This document shows, piece by piece, positions 15,424 to 25,944 of a stretch of 38,664 bases of DNA. The notes below the pieces were generated by a model. It worked only from the letters and a program-made list of their open reading frames with translations. It was not told where the DNA came from and did no database searches. Every line of letters starts with the position of its first letter. Position 1 is the first letter of the stretch. Source of the stretch: Pelagibacteraceae bacterium AG-325-F15 (GTDB taxonomy: Bacteria > Pseudomonadota > Alphaproteobacteria > Pelagibacterales > Pelagibacteraceae); NCBI GenBank assembly GCA_003282895.1, contig QBYI01000004.1:1-38664 (forward strand), written 5' to 3'. Position numbers and translations under genes: made by a program.

Positions 15424-16353
15424 ATGAATAAAATAAATAAATGTTTTGATAGAGTAAAAAAAGATTGTTTTAAGTTTATTAAATCTCAAGAAACTGTAAC
15501 AGAAAAATTCAGAAATAAAGATGGAATGCTTAAAACTTTTTTAATTCCAATGTGTTTTTGGATTGCAAACAAGACTATAAATAAAAAACCTTATTTTGTT
15601 GGTTTGGCTGGAGGACAAGGCACTGGTAAAACAACTATCAGTTCAATTGTTAAAATAATATTAGAAAAGCATTTTAAACTAAAAGTATTTAAAATTTCTA
15701 TTGATGATTTTTACAAAACTAGAAAAGAGAGAGAAAACTTATCAAAAAAAATACACCCCATGTTAATGACAAGAGGTGTACCAGGTACTCATGATGTGCA
15801 AATGATGCTTAATTTTTTTAAAAAAGTAAAAAGTAATAATTTTAAAAAAATTGAACTACCAGATTTCAACAAAGCAATTGATGATAGGTCTCCTAAAAAG
15901 TATTGGTATAAGCTTAAAGAAAAACCCGATGTAGTAATATTTGAAGGTTGGTGCGTCGGTGCGAAAGCTGAATTAAATAAGACACTAAAAAAATCAATAA
16001 ACTTACTTGAAAAAACTAACGATCAAGAGCTCTTATGGAGAAACTATGTTAACAAACAATTAAAAACTAAGTACAAAAATTTGTATTCTCAACTTAATTG
16101 TATGATTTATTTAAAAGCACAAAACTTTAGTTTGCTTCAAAAATGGAGATTAAAACAAGAGCATAAACTATGGCTGAAGAGCAAAAAATCATCTAGCCAT
16201 AAGATAATGAATAAGAATGATGTGTTAAAGTTTATGCAAACGTATCAAAGAATTACTGAAAACATGTTCAAAAAAATGCCTAAATATGCTTCTATAGTTT
16301 TAAATTTAAATAGTAACCATCAGATTAAATCTGCAGTATATAAGAAAAAATGA
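15424..16353 (+). CDS. D-glycerate 3-kinase-like P-loop kinase
   Basis: This 309-residue cytoplasmic kinase is of the phosphoribulokinase/uridine-kinase fold, closest in motifs to the plant and yeast GLYK group that phosphorylates D-glycerate to 3-phosphoglycerate. Walker A is GGQGTGKTT (residues 63-71). SIDDFYKT (92-99) carries the acidic pair that follows in this fold. TRGVPGTHDVQ (116-126) and VIFEGWCVGA (171-180) are hallmark segments of the GLYK/YggC group. It overlaps tolC by 4 bases. If glycerate is the substrate, it would feed glycolate or serine carbon into lower glycolysis. Confidence 0.82.
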   Translation: MNKINKCFDRVKKDCFKFIKSQETVTEKFRNKDGMLKTFLIPMCFWIANKTINKKPYFVGLAGGQGTGKTTISSIVKIILEKHFKLKVFKISIDDFYKTRKERENLSKKIHPMLMTRGVPGTHDVQMMLNFFKKVKSNNFKKIELPDFNKAIDDRSPKKYWYKLKEKPDVVIFEGWCVGAKAELNKTLKKSINLLEKTNDQELLWRNYVNKQLKTKYKNLYSQLNCMIYLKAQNFSLLQKWRLKQEHKLWLKSKKSSSHKIMNKNDVLKFMQTYQRITENMFKKMPKYASIVLNLNSNHQIKSAVYKKK

Positions 16354-17642
16354 AAAAAACATTAATACTAATCAGTTTAACATTATTTTATTTTGGTAAT
16401 GCATTTGCGATAACCTTGTACGATGCTTTAAATCAAACTTATCAGAATAATATTCAGTTAAATGCAGAAAGAGAAAATATTAAAGCATCTGAGGAGGATA
16501 TTAATATTTCAAAAGCAGATTACAAACCGACTTTAACTTTAAGTGGTTCAAAAAGTATAGAAAATACAAATAAACTTACAAATCAAAGTGGAGGAGATGC
16601 TTCAAGTAGTGATGTTGATCCATTAACAACATCAATTAAATTAGAACAAACAATTCTTGATTATGGAAGAGATTTATCATTTGAGAAAAATTTGATCGGA
16701 TTAGATTTAGCAAAAGCAAAGTTAATTAAAAAAGAGCAAGATATTCTGTACAGTGCAATTGATGTTTTTACTAATTTAATATTAGCCAAAGAAAAATTAT
16801 CCATTAATAGAAAAAATTTAAATTTATTAAATAGGCAGCTTGAAAATGATAAGATAAGATTAGATCGAGGCCAAATTACTATTGCTGATCTAGCTCAAAC
16901 TGAATCTTCGCTTGCAGGTGCTCAAGCCCAATTTACCCAAGCAAAAAGTGATTTAACAATTAGTAAATTAAATTATGAAAATATAATTGGAAAAATTGAT
17001 AATCCAAAATCTCTCAAAAAAAATTCAAACTCAATTGTTAGTATTCCAAAAAGTTTAGATGAAGCGATAAATCTTTCTAAACAAAATAACCCAGATATTA
17101 AAATAGCAAATTTTGATGTAGTACAATCAGAAAAAGATTTAGCAATAGCAGAGACAGATTTAAAACCAACAGCATCATTATCATTAGAGAAATCTTTCGC
17201 TGATGACTTAAGCTCAACTATTGATAGAAAAGATAAAGATATTTTAAAAGCTACAGTCAGTTGGCCATTCTACTCAGGAGGTAAAAAGAAATCAAAAATT
17301 AATAAAAATACAAATTTAACAGTTAGAAAAAGATTATTATTAGATGATGTGATTAGAACAAATGATACTAATGTAGCTAGTGCGTGGTCTAGTTTAGCTT
17401 CATCAAAAAGTTTTCTAAATTCTGTAAAAGTACAAGTAAGAGCAGCAAAAATTGCAAATGAAGGAATTGCAGCAGAATACGAACGAGGTTCTAGAACGAC
17501 ACTTGATGTAATCCAATCAAATTCTTTATTACTCTCTGCCCAAATATCCTTAGCAAATTCTGAAAGAAATTACCTTATGGCTCAATACAATCTGCTTAAA
17601 TCGGTTGGGTTATTAAATAGCCAATATCTAAAACTTAAGTAA
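16350..17642 (+). CDS. tolC: TolC-family outer-membrane channel
   Basis: This 430-residue outer-membrane efflux protein has a signal peptide ending about NAFA (residue 20). The mature part shows two tandem repeats of the outer-membrane-efflux domain: long coiled-coil helices with LAKEKLSINRKNLNLLNRQL and QLENDKIRLDRGQITIADLA in the first half, and YERGSRTTLDVIQSNSLLL in the second. It forms a trimeric duct that works with inner-membrane pumps or type I secretion. No partner pump is nearby. It begins inside the kinase stop (ATGA overlap) and ends 107 bases before recA. Confidence 0.9.
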   Translation: MKKTLILISLTLFYFGNAFAITLYDALNQTYQNNIQLNAERENIKASEEDINISKADYKPTLTLSGSKSIENTNKLTNQSGGDASSSDVDPLTTSIKLEQTILDYGRDLSFEKNLIGLDLAKAKLIKKEQDILYSAIDVFTNLILAKEKLSINRKNLNLLNRQLENDKIRLDRGQITIADLAQTESSLAGAQAQFTQAKSDLTISKLNYENIIGKIDNPKSLKKNSNSIVSIPKSLDEAINLSKQNNPDIKIANFDVVQSEKDLAIAETDLKPTASLSLEKSFADDLSSTIDRKDKDILKATVSWPFYSGGKKKSKINKNTNLTVRKRLLLDDVIRTNDTNVASAWSSLASSKSFLNSVKVQVRAAKIANEGIAAEYERGSRTTLDVIQSNSLLLSAQISLANSERNYLMAQYNLLKSVGLLNSQYLKLK

Positions 17643-17684
17643 TTATTTGATTTTTTGAGTAAAAAATAAATATATTGCTAATGA

Positions 17685-17699
17685 GAACAAAATGTGTAC
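17685..17699 (+). promoter_or_regulatory. LexA-like box upstream of recA
   Basis: GAACAAAATGTGTAC matches GAAC-N7-GAAC with one mismatch in the second half-site. Its first eight bases are the same as in the umuD box read on its coding strand (GAACAAAA). It lies 51 bases before the recA ATG, a usual place for SOS control of recA. Confidence 0.6.
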
Positions 17700-17749
17700 A
17701 TTTAATAGCATGATTCGAGTGTTAAAAAAATTAAAAAAAGAGGCTAAAA

Positions 17750-18898
17750 ATGACGAAAAGTAACCTAAAAGTAGTTAAATCTACTAAAGATCAAGAAATG
17801 GACATTAAAGAAAAGAATAAAGCATTAGATGCAGCAATAGCTCAGATAACTGATAATTTTGGAAAAGGTTCGGTAATGAAGCTTGGCCAAAAAAGAGCAA
17901 TGGATATTGAGTCAGTTTCAACAGGGTCTTTAAGTCTTGATTTAGCTTTAGGAATAGGTGGATTGCCAAAAGGTAGAATTGTTGAGGTTTATGGACCAGA
18001 GTCTTCTGGAAAAACAACATTGGCATTACAAGTTGTTGCTGAAGCTCAAAAAGCTGGTGGAATTTGTGCATTTGTTGATGCAGAGCATGCATTAGATCCA
18101 GTTTATGCAAAAAAATTAGGTGTAAATACTGAAGAACTTTTAATTTCTCAGCCAGACGCTGGTGAGCAAGCATTAGAAATAGCAGATACTCTTGTTAAAT
18201 CAGGATCTATTTCAGTTATCGTAATTGACTCAGTTGCAGCACTAACACCAAAAGCTGAAATTGAAGGTGAAATGGGAGATCATCATGTTGGTCTTCAATC
18301 AAGATTAATGAGTCAAGCGTTAAGAAAACTTACAAGTTCAATTTCAAATACAAATACAATGATGATTTTCATTAACCAAATTAGGATGAAAATTGGAGTT
18401 ATGTTTGGAAGCCCAGAAACAACATCGGGTGGAAATGCTTTAAAATTCTATTCATCTGTTAGAATGGATATTAGAAGAATTGGTGCAATTAAAGATAAAG
18501 ATGAAATTATTGGAAACTCAACAAGAGTCAAAGTAGTTAAAAATAAAGTAGCACCACCATTCAAAGTTGTTGAGTTTGACTTAATGTATGGAAAAGGAAT
18601 TAGCAAAATGGGTGAATTAGTCGATCTAGGATCAAAAGCTGATATTATTGAAAAATCAGGTGCATGGTATGCATATAAAGGTGAAAAGATAGGTCAAGGT
18701 AGAGAAAATGCCAAAACTTATCTTGCTCAAAACCCTAAAGTAGCAGCTGAAATAGAATTAGCTATAAGAGAAAAAGCAGGTGTAATTCAAAAAAAGATTG
18801 AAGGAAATCCACTTGACCCTGAAAAAGCTGCAAAAGATCAAATAGAAGATCCAAAAGCAGAAAAGAAAGAGGAAGTAATTCCTACTAAAAAGAATTAG
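17750..18898 (+). CDS. recA: Recombinase RecA
   Basis: This 382-residue DNA-strand-exchange ATPase also triggers LexA and UmuD self-cleavage. Walker A is GPESSGKTT (residues 82-90), followed by the conserved [10 protein letters not shown] and the loop-2 region around [22 protein letters not shown]. The C-terminus is charged ([14 protein letters not shown]), as is usual. The ATG at 17750 has a ribosome site (AAAGAGG) 6 bases upstream. A second in-frame ATG at 17798 would give a more standard N-terminus, so the first 16 residues are less certain. It is followed by a strong terminator, so it is probably transcribed alone. Confidence 0.98.
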   Translation: MTKSNLKVVKSTKDQEMDIKEKNKALDAAIAQITDNFGKGSVMKLGQKRAMDIESVSTGSLSLDLALGIGGLPKGRIVEVYGPESSGKTTLALQVVAEAQKAGGICAFVDAEHALDPVYAKKLGVNTEELLISQPDAGEQALEIADTLVKSGSISVIVIDSVAALTPKAEIEGEMGDHHVGLQSRLMSQALRKLTSSISNTNTMMIFINQIRMKIGVMFGSPETTSGGNALKFYSSVRMDIRRIGAIKDKDEIIGNSTRVKVVKNKVAPPFKVVEFDLMYGKGISKMGELVDLGSKADIIEKSGAWYAYKGEKIGQGRENAKTYLAQNPKVAAEIELAIREKAGVIQKKIEGNPLDPEKAAKDQIEDPKAEKKEEVIPTKKN

Positions 18899-18921
18899 TT
18901 AAAAAGTCATCTTTAATTATT

Positions 18922-18954
18922 AAAAGGCGCTTAAATTAAGCGCCTTTTTTCCCT
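18922..18954 (+). terminator. Rho-independent terminator after recA
   Basis: A perfect 12-bp stem (18922-18933 with 18937-18948, core AAGGCGCTTA) has a three-base loop and runs into a T-rich tail. Much of the stem is AT at its base, as expected where the A-tract and T-tract pair. Confidence 0.93.
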
Positions 18955-18998
18955 TACTGTTATCTAGACATAAAATAAAAAAGCTGTATTTTAAAAAT

Positions 18999-21665
18999 AT
19001 GGCTGACAAAACACTTAATGAAATAAGAAATACCTTTCTAAAGTATTTTGAAAAGAACGATCATAAGATTGTCGAGTCTAGTAATTTGGTTCCAAATAAT
19101 GACCCCACTTTAATGTTTGCTAACTCAGGAATGGTTCAGTTTAAAAATGTATTTACTGGGCTTGAGAAAAGAGATTATCAAAGAGCTACTACTTCACAAA
19201 AATGTGTAAGAGCAGGTGGAAAACATAACGATTTAGAAAATGTTGGCTACACTCCAAGGCATCATACATTCTTTGAAATGTTGGGAAATTTTTCATTTGG
19301 AGATTATTTCAAAGAGCAAGCAATCCATTATGCGTGGGATTTAATCACTAAAGATTTTGGAATAGATAAAGATCGTCTATATGTAACAGTTTATCATGAA
19401 GATGATGAAGCATTCAATTTTTGGAAGAAAATAGCGGGTTTTAGCGATGATAGAATAATTAGAATAGCTACCTCAGATAATTTTTGGTCAATGGGTGAGA
19501 CAGGCCCTTGTGGACCGTGTTCTGAAATATTTTTTGACCATGGTGATCATTTACAAGGTGGATTGCCAGGAACCAAAGATGAAGATGGTGATAGGTTTAT
19601 AGAGATTTGGAATTTAGTCTTCATGCAGTTTGAACAAGTTACAAAAGATAAAAGAATAGATCTTCCAAAACCATCCGTGGATACAGGAATGGGGCTTGAG
19701 AGAATTGCAGCTTTGTTACAAGGAACACATGATAATTATGAGACAGATCATTTTAAAAAATTAATTAGTTCTATTTCAGACTTTACAAAAGTTAAACTGA
19801 ATGAAAATAATATTTCAAGTTTTAGGGTTATCGCTGATCACTTAAGAGCAAGCTCATTTCTTTTAGCAGAGGGTGTACTTCCCTCAAATGAAGGCAGAGG
19901 TTACGTGTTAAGAAGAATTATGAGAAGAGGGATGAGACACTCTCACTTATTGGGATCTAAAGAACCAGTTTTTAATAAAATTTTTGATTCACTTAAAGAA
20001 GAAATGAAAAGTAACTATCCTGAGTTACAAAGATCTGAAACATTAATTAAAGAAACTTTAAAAATGGAAGAGGAAAAATTTTTAGTTTTATTAGATAGAG
20101 GAATAAAAATTTTAAATGAAGAAATTTCAAAGATTGATAAAGTTTTACCTGGAGAGGTAGCTTTTAAATTATATGATACGTATGGTTTTCCATTAGATTT
20201 GACAGAGGATATATTGAAAAATAAATCTTTAACAGTTGATCAAAATAAATTTGATGAATTGATGAAAAAAAGTAAAGAACTTGCAAAAAAGAATTGGAAA
20301 GGCTCAGGAGATAGTTCTGAAGAACAAATTTGGTTTGGTGTTAAGGATAAAGTTGGACCAACAGAATTTTTGGGGTATGAATTTAATCAATCAGAAGGAG
20401 TTATCTTATCAATTGTAAAAGATAATAAAGAGACCGAAAAATTATCTGCTAAAGAAGAAGGAGCAATTATAACCAATCAAACACCTTTTTATGGAGAGTC
20501 AGGAGGTCAGCTTGGCGATACAGGAACAATATCAGTAGGAGAATTTATATTTGAAGTAACTGATACACAAAAACAACTCGGTGATTTATTTGTTCATCAT
20601 GGAAAGTTAAAAACTGGAGAAATCAAGATAAATGATATTGTTGAAATGAAAATTGATGAAGAAAGAAGAGGTAATTTAAAGGCTTATCACTCAGCAACAC
20701 ATTTATTACATGAGTCGTTGAGAAGAACATTGGGCAAACATGTTATGCAAAAAGGATCACTTGTTGCTCCAGATCGTTTAAGATTTGATTTTAGTCACAT
20801 GAAACCAATTACAGATGACGAATTATTAGAGATTAATAAAATAGTAAACGAATATGTAAGCAATAGTACTGAAGTTTCTACAAGAATTATGACACCAAAA
20901 GCAGCCATAGAAAAAGGTGCATTAGCTTTTTTCGGGGAAAAGTACGGTGACGAGGTGCGAGTAGTTTCAATGGGCAAAGTGGAAAATACTTATTTTTCTA
21001 CAGAACTTTGTGGAGGAACCCATGTTAAAAATACTGGTGATATTGGTAAATTTAAAACAATTAGCCAATCGTCAATCGCAGCAGGAGTGAGAAGGATAGA
21101 GGCATTAAGAGATAAGCAGCTAGAGGATTATATTAAAAATAAGGAGAAACTATCATCACTATCGGCAGAAAAAGATGAGGAAATGATTAAAGAGCTCTCT
21201 TCTCAAATCATTAAACTAGGTGGAAAGCCAAATCTTGAAAATAAGGATTTAAAGGTATCAATTAAAGATCTTTCAAGACAATTAGAGCAATTAAGTGTGA
21301 AAAATGTTTTAGAGGATAAAACAAAAAATATTATAAGTGATGTAGTTATCAAAGATATAAAAGTTAGACTTCAAAAAGTTCAAGATTTACCCCCTAAAGA
21401 TTTAAGAAAATTAGTAGATAATGGGAAAAAAGAATTGGAAGAAGGAATAATTATTGTGTTTGCTATTAAAGATGACAAGGTTGGAATTGCTGTAGGTGTA
21501 ACTGATACATTAACTAATAAATTTGATGCTGTTAAATTTGTTAAAACAGGTTCTGAAATTATTGGTGGACAGGGTGGTGGTGGAAGAAAAGATTTTGCAC
21601 AAGCTGGTGGTCAGGATAAATCTAAAATTGATGAAGCTTTTGAAAAGCTTAAAAATTTAATTTAA
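18999..21665 (+). CDS. alaS: Alanyl-tRNA synthetase
   Basis: This 888-residue enzyme charges tRNA-Ala. The class II catalytic core is at the N-terminus, with [19 protein letters not shown] (motif 2 region) and [13 protein letters not shown] (motif 3). The editing domain that removes mischarged Ser and Gly has [11 protein letters not shown] (about residue 563) and CGGTHV (about 671). The C-terminal DHHA1 domain carries [16 protein letters not shown]. Length is normal for bacteria. The alaS and icd coding regions overlap by 9 bases at their 3' ends, so the genes converge with no room for a separate terminator. Confidence 0.98.
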   Translation: MADKTLNEIRNTFLKYFEKNDHKIVESSNLVPNNDPTLMFANSGMVQFKNVFTGLEKRDYQRATTSQKCVRAGGKHNDLENVGYTPRHHTFFEMLGNFSFGDYFKEQAIHYAWDLITKDFGIDKDRLYVTVYHEDDEAFNFWKKIAGFSDDRIIRIATSDNFWSMGETGPCGPCSEIFFDHGDHLQGGLPGTKDEDGDRFIEIWNLVFMQFEQVTKDKRIDLPKPSVDTGMGLERIAALLQGTHDNYETDHFKKLISSISDFTKVKLNENNISSFRVIADHLRASSFLLAEGVLPSNEGRGYVLRRIMRRGMRHSHLLGSKEPVFNKIFDSLKEEMKSNYPELQRSETLIKETLKMEEEKFLVLLDRGIKILNEEISKIDKVLPGEVAFKLYDTYGFPLDLTEDILKNKSLTVDQNKFDELMKKSKELAKKNWKGSGDSSEEQIWFGVKDKVGPTEFLGYEFNQSEGVILSIVKDNKETEKLSAKEEGAIITNQTPFYGESGGQLGDTGTISVGEFIFEVTDTQKQLGDLFVHHGKLKTGEIKINDIVEMKIDEERRGNLKAYHSATHLLHESLRRTLGKHVMQKGSLVAPDRLRFDFSHMKPITDDELLEINKIVNEYVSNSTEVSTRIMTPKAAIEKGALAFFGEKYGDEVRVVSMGKVENTYFSTELCGGTHVKNTGDIGKFKTISQSSIAAGVRRIEALRDKQLEDYIKNKEKLSSLSAEKDEEMIKELSSQIIKLGGKPNLENKDLKVSIKDLSRQLEQLSVKNVLEDKTKNIISDVVIKDIKVRLQKVQDLPPKDLRKLVDNGKKELEEGIIIVFAIKDDKVGIAVGVTDTLTNKFDAVKFVKTGSEIIGGQGGGGRKDFAQAGGQDKSKIDEAFEKLKNLI

Positions 21666-22871
21666 TTTCTTTTTAAGATTACCATCAATTTCATCTAAAA
21701 ATTGATTAGTAGTTAAATATTTACTTGATGGACCCACGAGTATAGCTAGATCTTTAGTCATTAAACCATTTTCAACACATTCGATACAAACTTTTTCAAT
21801 GGTTTGAGCAAATTTGATTAATTCATCGTTATTATCCAATTTTCCTCTATGAGCCAATCCTCTAGTCCATGCAAAAATAGATGCAATAGGATTTGTAGAA
21901 GTTTCTTTACCTTGCTGGTGCATTCTATAATGTCTAGTAACTGTTCCATGAGCAGCCTCAGCTTCCATTACTTTTCCATCTGGAGTTAACAATGTACTTG
22001 TCATTAAACCCAATGATCCATATCCTTGAGCCATCGTATCTGATTGAACATCACCATCATAATTTTTACAAGCCCAAATATATTTACCACTCCATTTCAT
22101 TGCACATGCAACCATGTCATCAATCAATCGATGCTCATATGTTAAATTATTTTTTTCAAAATCTTCTTTGTATTCGCTGTCAAAAATTTCTTGGAATATA
22201 TCTTTAAATCTTCCGTCGTATTGTTTGAGAATTGTATTTTTTGTAGACATGTACACTGGCCACTTTTTAATTAATCCATAGCTAAAACAAGACCGTGCAA
22301 AATCACTTATTGATTTGTCTAAATTGTACATTGAAAGAGCTACACCAGGGCCAGTAAAATTAAATACCTCATATTTTATCTCATCTTTTCCATCTTCAGA
22401 TATCCATTTGACTTCCATTTTACCTTTTCCAGGCACCTTAAAGTCAGTTGCTCTATATTGATCGCCAAAAGCATGTCTTCCAATTACCACAGGATCTGTC
22501 CATGAAGGCACAAGTTTTGGAATATTTTTGCAAATAATAGGCTCTCTAAAAACGGTACCACCAATAATATTTCTTATGGTGCCATTTGGGGATCTCCACA
22601 TTTTTTTTAAGTCAAACTCCTCAACTCTTGCCTCATCTGGTGTAATAGTTGCACATTTAATACCGACGCCAATTTTTTTTATCGCATTAGCAGAGTCAAT
22701 CGTGATCTGGTCGTCAGTGTTATCACGACTTTTCATACCTAAATCATAGTATTCAATTCCTAAATCAATATAAGGGAGAATGAGTTTGTTTTTTATAAAG
22801 TCCCATATAATTCGAGTCATTTCATCACCATCTAACTCTACAACAGGGTTATTTACCTTGATTTTACTCAT
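21657..22871 (-). CDS. icd: NADP-dependent isocitrate dehydrogenase
   Basis: This 404-residue TCA-cycle enzyme converts isocitrate to 2-oxoglutarate with NADPH formation. It belongs to the dimeric eukaryote-like subfamily common in alphaproteobacteria. It begins [20 protein letters not shown], and [19 protein letters not shown] holds the substrate-binding serine and arginines. [20 protein letters not shown] carries metal-binding aspartates, and [17 protein letters not shown] is also conserved. It overlaps the 3' end of alaS and diverges from psd across 77 bases that must hold both promoters. Confidence 0.97.
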   Translation of the reverse strand: MSKIKVNNPVVELDGDEMTRIIWDFIKNKLILPYIDLGIEYYDLGMKSRDNTDDQITIDSANAIKKIGVGIKCATITPDEARVEEFDLKKMWRSPNGTIRNIIGGTVFREPIICKNIPKLVPSWTDPVVIGRHAFGDQYRATDFKVPGKGKMEVKWISEDGKDEIKYEVFNFTGPGVALSMYNLDKSISDFARSCFSYGLIKKWPVYMSTKNTILKQYDGRFKDIFQEIFDSEYKEDFEKNNLTYEHRLIDDMVACAMKWSGKYIWACKNYDGDVQSDTMAQGYGSLGLMTSTLLTPDGKVMEAEAAHGTVTRHYRMHQQGKETSTNPIASIFAWTRGLAHRGKLDNNDELIKFAQTIEKVCIECVENGLMTKDLAILVGPSSKYLTTNQFLDEIDGNLKKKLN

Positions 22872-22948
22872 TAAAATAATTTTATCTTATTAATTGAATT
22901 TGATTGGTTTATATACATATTAATCAAAAAATTAGCAATTAGAAGAAT

Positions 22949-23596
22949 ATGTTTAGCAAGATATTTCCACCAATACATACAGAAGGTTATAAGTTTTTAG
23001 TAATTTCTGTAATTGTTACTTTAGTTCTTTTAGCCTTTAGTGGTTTTTTAGGAACTATAGGAATTCTTTTAACAATCTGGGTATATTATTTTTTTAGAGA
23101 CCCTGAAAGAATTATTATTGAAGACGATAACTATTTAGTAAGTCCAGCAGACGGTGAAGTAATTAAAGTTGAAGAAGTAGATGGACCTAAAGAAGTTGGC
23201 TTGGAAAATCAGAAGTTCAAAAAAATAAGTATATTTATGAATGTGTTTGATTGCCATGTAAATAGAATACCATGCTCTGGAACTGTTGAAGAAATTTTAT
23301 ATAAACCTGGAAAATTTCTAAATGCATCATTTGATAAAGCTAGTGAAGATAATGAGAGAAATTATTATAAGATCAAAGATAATGCAGGAAATAATATTAT
23401 TGTTGTTCAAATAGCAGGCTTAATTGCTAGACGAATAGTTTGTGAAACAAATAACGGTCAAACACTAAGTCAAGGAGAAAGAATTGGTATGATAAGGTTT
23501 GGAAGTCGCGCAGATGTTTACTATGAAAACTATGATCCTTTAGTAAAAGTTGGCCAAAAAACTATTTCAGGTGAAACTTTATTAGCTAAAAAATAA
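22949..23596 (+). CDS. psd: Phosphatidylserine decarboxylase proenzyme (short type)
   Basis: This 215-residue inner-membrane enzyme makes phosphatidylethanolamine. A hydrophobic hairpin covers residues 17-48. The self-cleavage site is Gly185-Ser186 in MIRFGSRADV, where Ser becomes the pyruvoyl group. The helper residues are Asp68 in SPADGE and His103 in DCHVNR. Its size and RFGSR motif match the short psd-B type seen in alphaproteobacteria and archaea, not the longer E. coli form. It is two bases from pssA, which supplies its substrate. Confidence 0.96.
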   Translation: MFSKIFPPIHTEGYKFLVISVIVTLVLLAFSGFLGTIGILLTIWVYYFFRDPERIIIEDDNYLVSPADGEVIKVEEVDGPKEVGLENQKFKKISIFMNVFDCHVNRIPCSGTVEEILYKPGKFLNASFDKASEDNERNYYKIKDNAGNNIIVVQIAGLIARRIVCETNNGQTLSQGERIGMIRFGSRADVYYENYDPLVKVGQKTISGETLLAKK

Positions 23597-23598
23597 TT

Positions 23599-24402
23599 AT
23601 GGAACAGCCTAAAAATAATCTCAAGGTAATCTCTGAGAAGAAAAATGTAAGAATGATCTTACCAAATATGTTAACTTTAATAGGTGTTTGTATAGGGCTT
23701 ACATCAATCAGATTTTCTTTTAATGGACAGTTTGATCTTGCAATTATTGCAATTATTTTTGCAGCATTAATTGACGGATTAGATGGAAGAATTGCAAGAT
23801 TAATCAAAGGGACATCAAAAGTTGGAAAAGAACTAGATTCTTTAACTGATATGATAAGTTTTGGTGTAGCACCAGCATTTATTATGTATTTTTGGACTTT
23901 AAGTTCTCTTGGAAGATTAGGTTGGTTGATATGTTTAATTTACGTGATTTGTGTGGCTTTAAGATTAGCAAGATTTAATATTAATTCAAATCAGGAACCA
24001 TCTTGGAGAGATAATTTTTTTGAGGGCGTCCCATCTCCAGCTGGAGGAATTTTAGTTTTAACACCATTAGTTATTAGTATGACAAATTTTGACTTGATTA
24101 AAATTGACAATAATATTATTGCTCCAATTTTTTTTATTGTTACATCTTTATTATTGATAAGCAAATTTCCAACATACTCATTTAAAAAAATAGTTATTCA
24201 GAGACAAACAACGATTTTTTTATTGTTTGGAATAGTATTATTTTTTGGATTTATTCTTATCTATCCTTTTGTAGCAATTTCAATAAGTGCTATTCTTTAT
24301 TTACTAATGTTTCCAATAAGTTATTTTCATTACAATAAATTAAAGAAACAAGATGCTGATAAAACCAACATAGAAGATGATGATTTTGAAGACATTTTAT
24401 AA
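23599..24402 (+). CDS. pssA: CDP-diacylglycerol-serine O-phosphatidyltransferase
   Basis: This 267-residue membrane enzyme joins serine to CDP-diacylglycerol, forming phosphatidylserine for psd just upstream. The CDP-alcohol phosphotransferase signature DG-x2-AR-x8-G-x3-D-x3-D is intact in DGRIARLIKGTSKVGKELDS and the LTD that follows. About seven membrane helices and an acidic C-terminal tail (NIEDDDFEDIL) are visible. The stop codon shares one base with the next start (TAATG), so the downstream GT8-like gene is translationally coupled. Confidence 0.95.
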   Translation: MEQPKNNLKVISEKKNVRMILPNMLTLIGVCIGLTSIRFSFNGQFDLAIIAIIFAALIDGLDGRIARLIKGTSKVGKELDSLTDMISFGVAPAFIMYFWTLSSLGRLGWLICLIYVICVALRLARFNINSNQEPSWRDNFFEGVPSPAGGILVLTPLVISMTNFDLIKIDNNIIAPIFFIVTSLLLISKFPTYSFKKIVIQRQTTIFLLFGIVLFFGFILIYPFVAISISAILYLLMFPISYFHYNKLKKQDADKTNIEDDDFEDIL

Positions 24403-25301
24403 TGAAGGAAAATGTTATTATATCTCTAGCAGACTCAAAATACTTTGAGTTGTTAAATGAATTAGTAGACTCATTAAAACAGTTCAAAGAATGCGAAAAT
24501 ACTGCAATTTGTATTATGGATGCGGGGCTAAATAATGAGCAAAAATCGATTTTGTCATCAAAAGTTGATGAAATAAAACCAGCAGATTGGGACATTGAAG
24601 TTCCAGACTTTAAAGTTAAAGGAAGAGAATGGTTAAAAAGCCAAGTATCTAGAGCTTTTTTACCAAAGTATTTTCCTAATTATAAAAAATATTTATGGAT
24701 TGATGCAGATGCTTGGGTTAACTCCTGGGAAGCAATAGAGTTATATTTTAAAGGTTGTGAAAATCAAAAATTATCAATCTCAACATCAGCTGATAGAGCA
24801 TACAGAAATGTTATAAGGGCTGAATGGTTTTTAGGAGGTTATGCAAGGATTAAATCACAAAATTATAAACATGCAAAATCATCTGGATTTTCAGAAAAAA
24901 TTGCAAGACAAGTTGCTCTTAAACCTCATTTAAATATTGGTGTTTTTGCATTAGAAGAAAATGCACCTCATTGGGAAGTTTGGCAAAAAAATTTAAAAAT
25001 TGCTTTGAAGGCTGGCAAAATTTGGGGGTCAGAACAAATTGCTATGAATATAACAATATATTCAGACAACTTGCCAGTTGAAATATTACCAGCTTATTGT
25101 AACTGGATCCTTGTTGACGGGATAAAATTTGATGAAAAAAGGAATACTTTAGTTGAACCTTACTTACCAAATCATCAAATTGGCATTGTTCATTTTGCTG
25201 GAAAAAATAATGATGCGATCAGAAACAATAAAGATCATATTTCTAAGGTAGAAACTGTAGATGGTAAAATAATAGATATGAAATTAAGATTTAGAAATTA
25301 A
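24402..25301 (+). CDS. GT8-fold glycosyltransferase-like protein
   Basis: This 299-residue soluble protein is of uncertain role. YLWIDADAWVNSWEAIELYF has a DxD pair (Asp101, Asp103) in the setting used by family 8 glycosyltransferases to bind metal and nucleotide-sugar. A conserved-type NIGVFALEENAPHW and a late HFAGKNN resemble the other two GT8 landmarks (NxGxxxL and HxxGxxKPW). Membership is likely but not certain, because the final motif is incomplete. It lies in a phospholipid-synthesis operon between pssA and rlmE, so it may glycosylate a lipid; that is inference only. Confidence 0.68.
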   Translation: MKENVIISLADSKYFELLNELVDSLKQFKECENTAICIMDAGLNNEQKSILSSKVDEIKPADWDIEVPDFKVKGREWLKSQVSRAFLPKYFPNYKKYLWIDADAWVNSWEAIELYFKGCENQKLSISTSADRAYRNVIRAEWFLGGYARIKSQNYKHAKSSGFSEKIARQVALKPHLNIGVFALEENAPHWEVWQKNLKIALKAGKIWGSEQIAMNITIYSDNLPVEILPAYCNWILVDGIKFDEKRNTLVEPYLPNHQIGIVHFAGKNNDAIRNNKDHISKVETVDGKIIDMKLRFRN

Positions 25302-25913
25302 TTGAAAAAAAATAAAATTTCAAAAAATTGGGTTAACAAACAAAGAAGAGATACTTATGTTAAACAATCTAAAGTCGATGGATATAGAGCAAGATCGGCT
25401 TATAAGTTAATTGAAATTGATGATAAATTTAAAATATTCAAAGGTGGTATTACGGTAATAGACATTGGAGCAGCTCCTGGAAGCTGGTCTCAATATGCTG
25501 AAAAGGTCACAAAAAGTGGAAGATTGATATCCATTGATCTAAAGAAAATGGAACCAATTGGAAATACTGTTCAAATTCAAGGAGATTTTACACAACAAAT
25601 AATTCAAGATGAAATAAAAAAACATACAGCCACTGAAGTAGATGTTGTCATGTCAGATATGGCAGTAAATACGACTGGAATAAAAAATATAGATTCAATT
25701 CAAACAGGAGAATTATGCAAGGAAGCCATGTTTTTTGCTAAAGATCTGTTAAAAGAGAATGGTTTCTTTATTTCAAAAATTTTTATGGGAGGCACTTTTA
25801 ACGAAATAGTCGCAGAAGGAAAAAAATATTTTAAAGAAGTTAAGGTTTTCAAACCTAAATCTAGCAGAAAAGACTCTAAAGAGAGTTTTATAATATGTAG
25901 AAACCTCAGATAG
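25302..25913 (+). CDS. rlmE: 23S rRNA 2'-O-methyltransferase RlmE
   Basis: This 203-residue SAM-dependent enzyme methylates a uridine in the 23S rRNA A-loop (U2552 in E. coli). The SAM site is VIDIGAAPGSWSQYA (residues 52-66). The catalytic K-D-K-E set is Lys35 (SAYKL), Asp119 (VMSDMA), Lys159 (FISKIF) and Glu194 (KESF), almost the same spacing as in E. coli. It starts with TTG at 25302, right after the preceding stop. No ATG gives a complete N-terminus, and SKNWVNKQRRDTYVKQSK is the expected family start. Confidence 0.95.
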   Translation: MKKNKISKNWVNKQRRDTYVKQSKVDGYRARSAYKLIEIDDKFKIFKGGITVIDIGAAPGSWSQYAEKVTKSGRLISIDLKKMEPIGNTVQIQGDFTQQIIQDEIKKHTATEVDVVMSDMAVNTTGIKNIDSIQTGELCKEAMFFAKDLLKENGFFISKIFMGGTFNEIVAEGKKYFKEVKVFKPKSSRKDSKESFIICRNLR

Positions 25914-25944
25914 AGACTTTAAATTTAAAAGGAATCGTATATAA

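Noticed and set aside
17710-17763. Seventeen-codon frame overlapping the recA start, possible leader peptide
   Set aside because: Short, low-complexity (lysine-rich from A-tracts), no ribosome site, and expected by chance in such AT-rich DNA.
17805-18173. Long minus-strand open frame inside recA
   Set aside because: Lies wholly within the unmistakable recA gene; its low-complexity Leu/His/Gln-rich translation is a shadow.
22872-22948. Promoter-like TTGAAT...TATTAA before psd
   Set aside because: Imperfect boxes of this kind occur throughout AT-rich DNA; no independent support.
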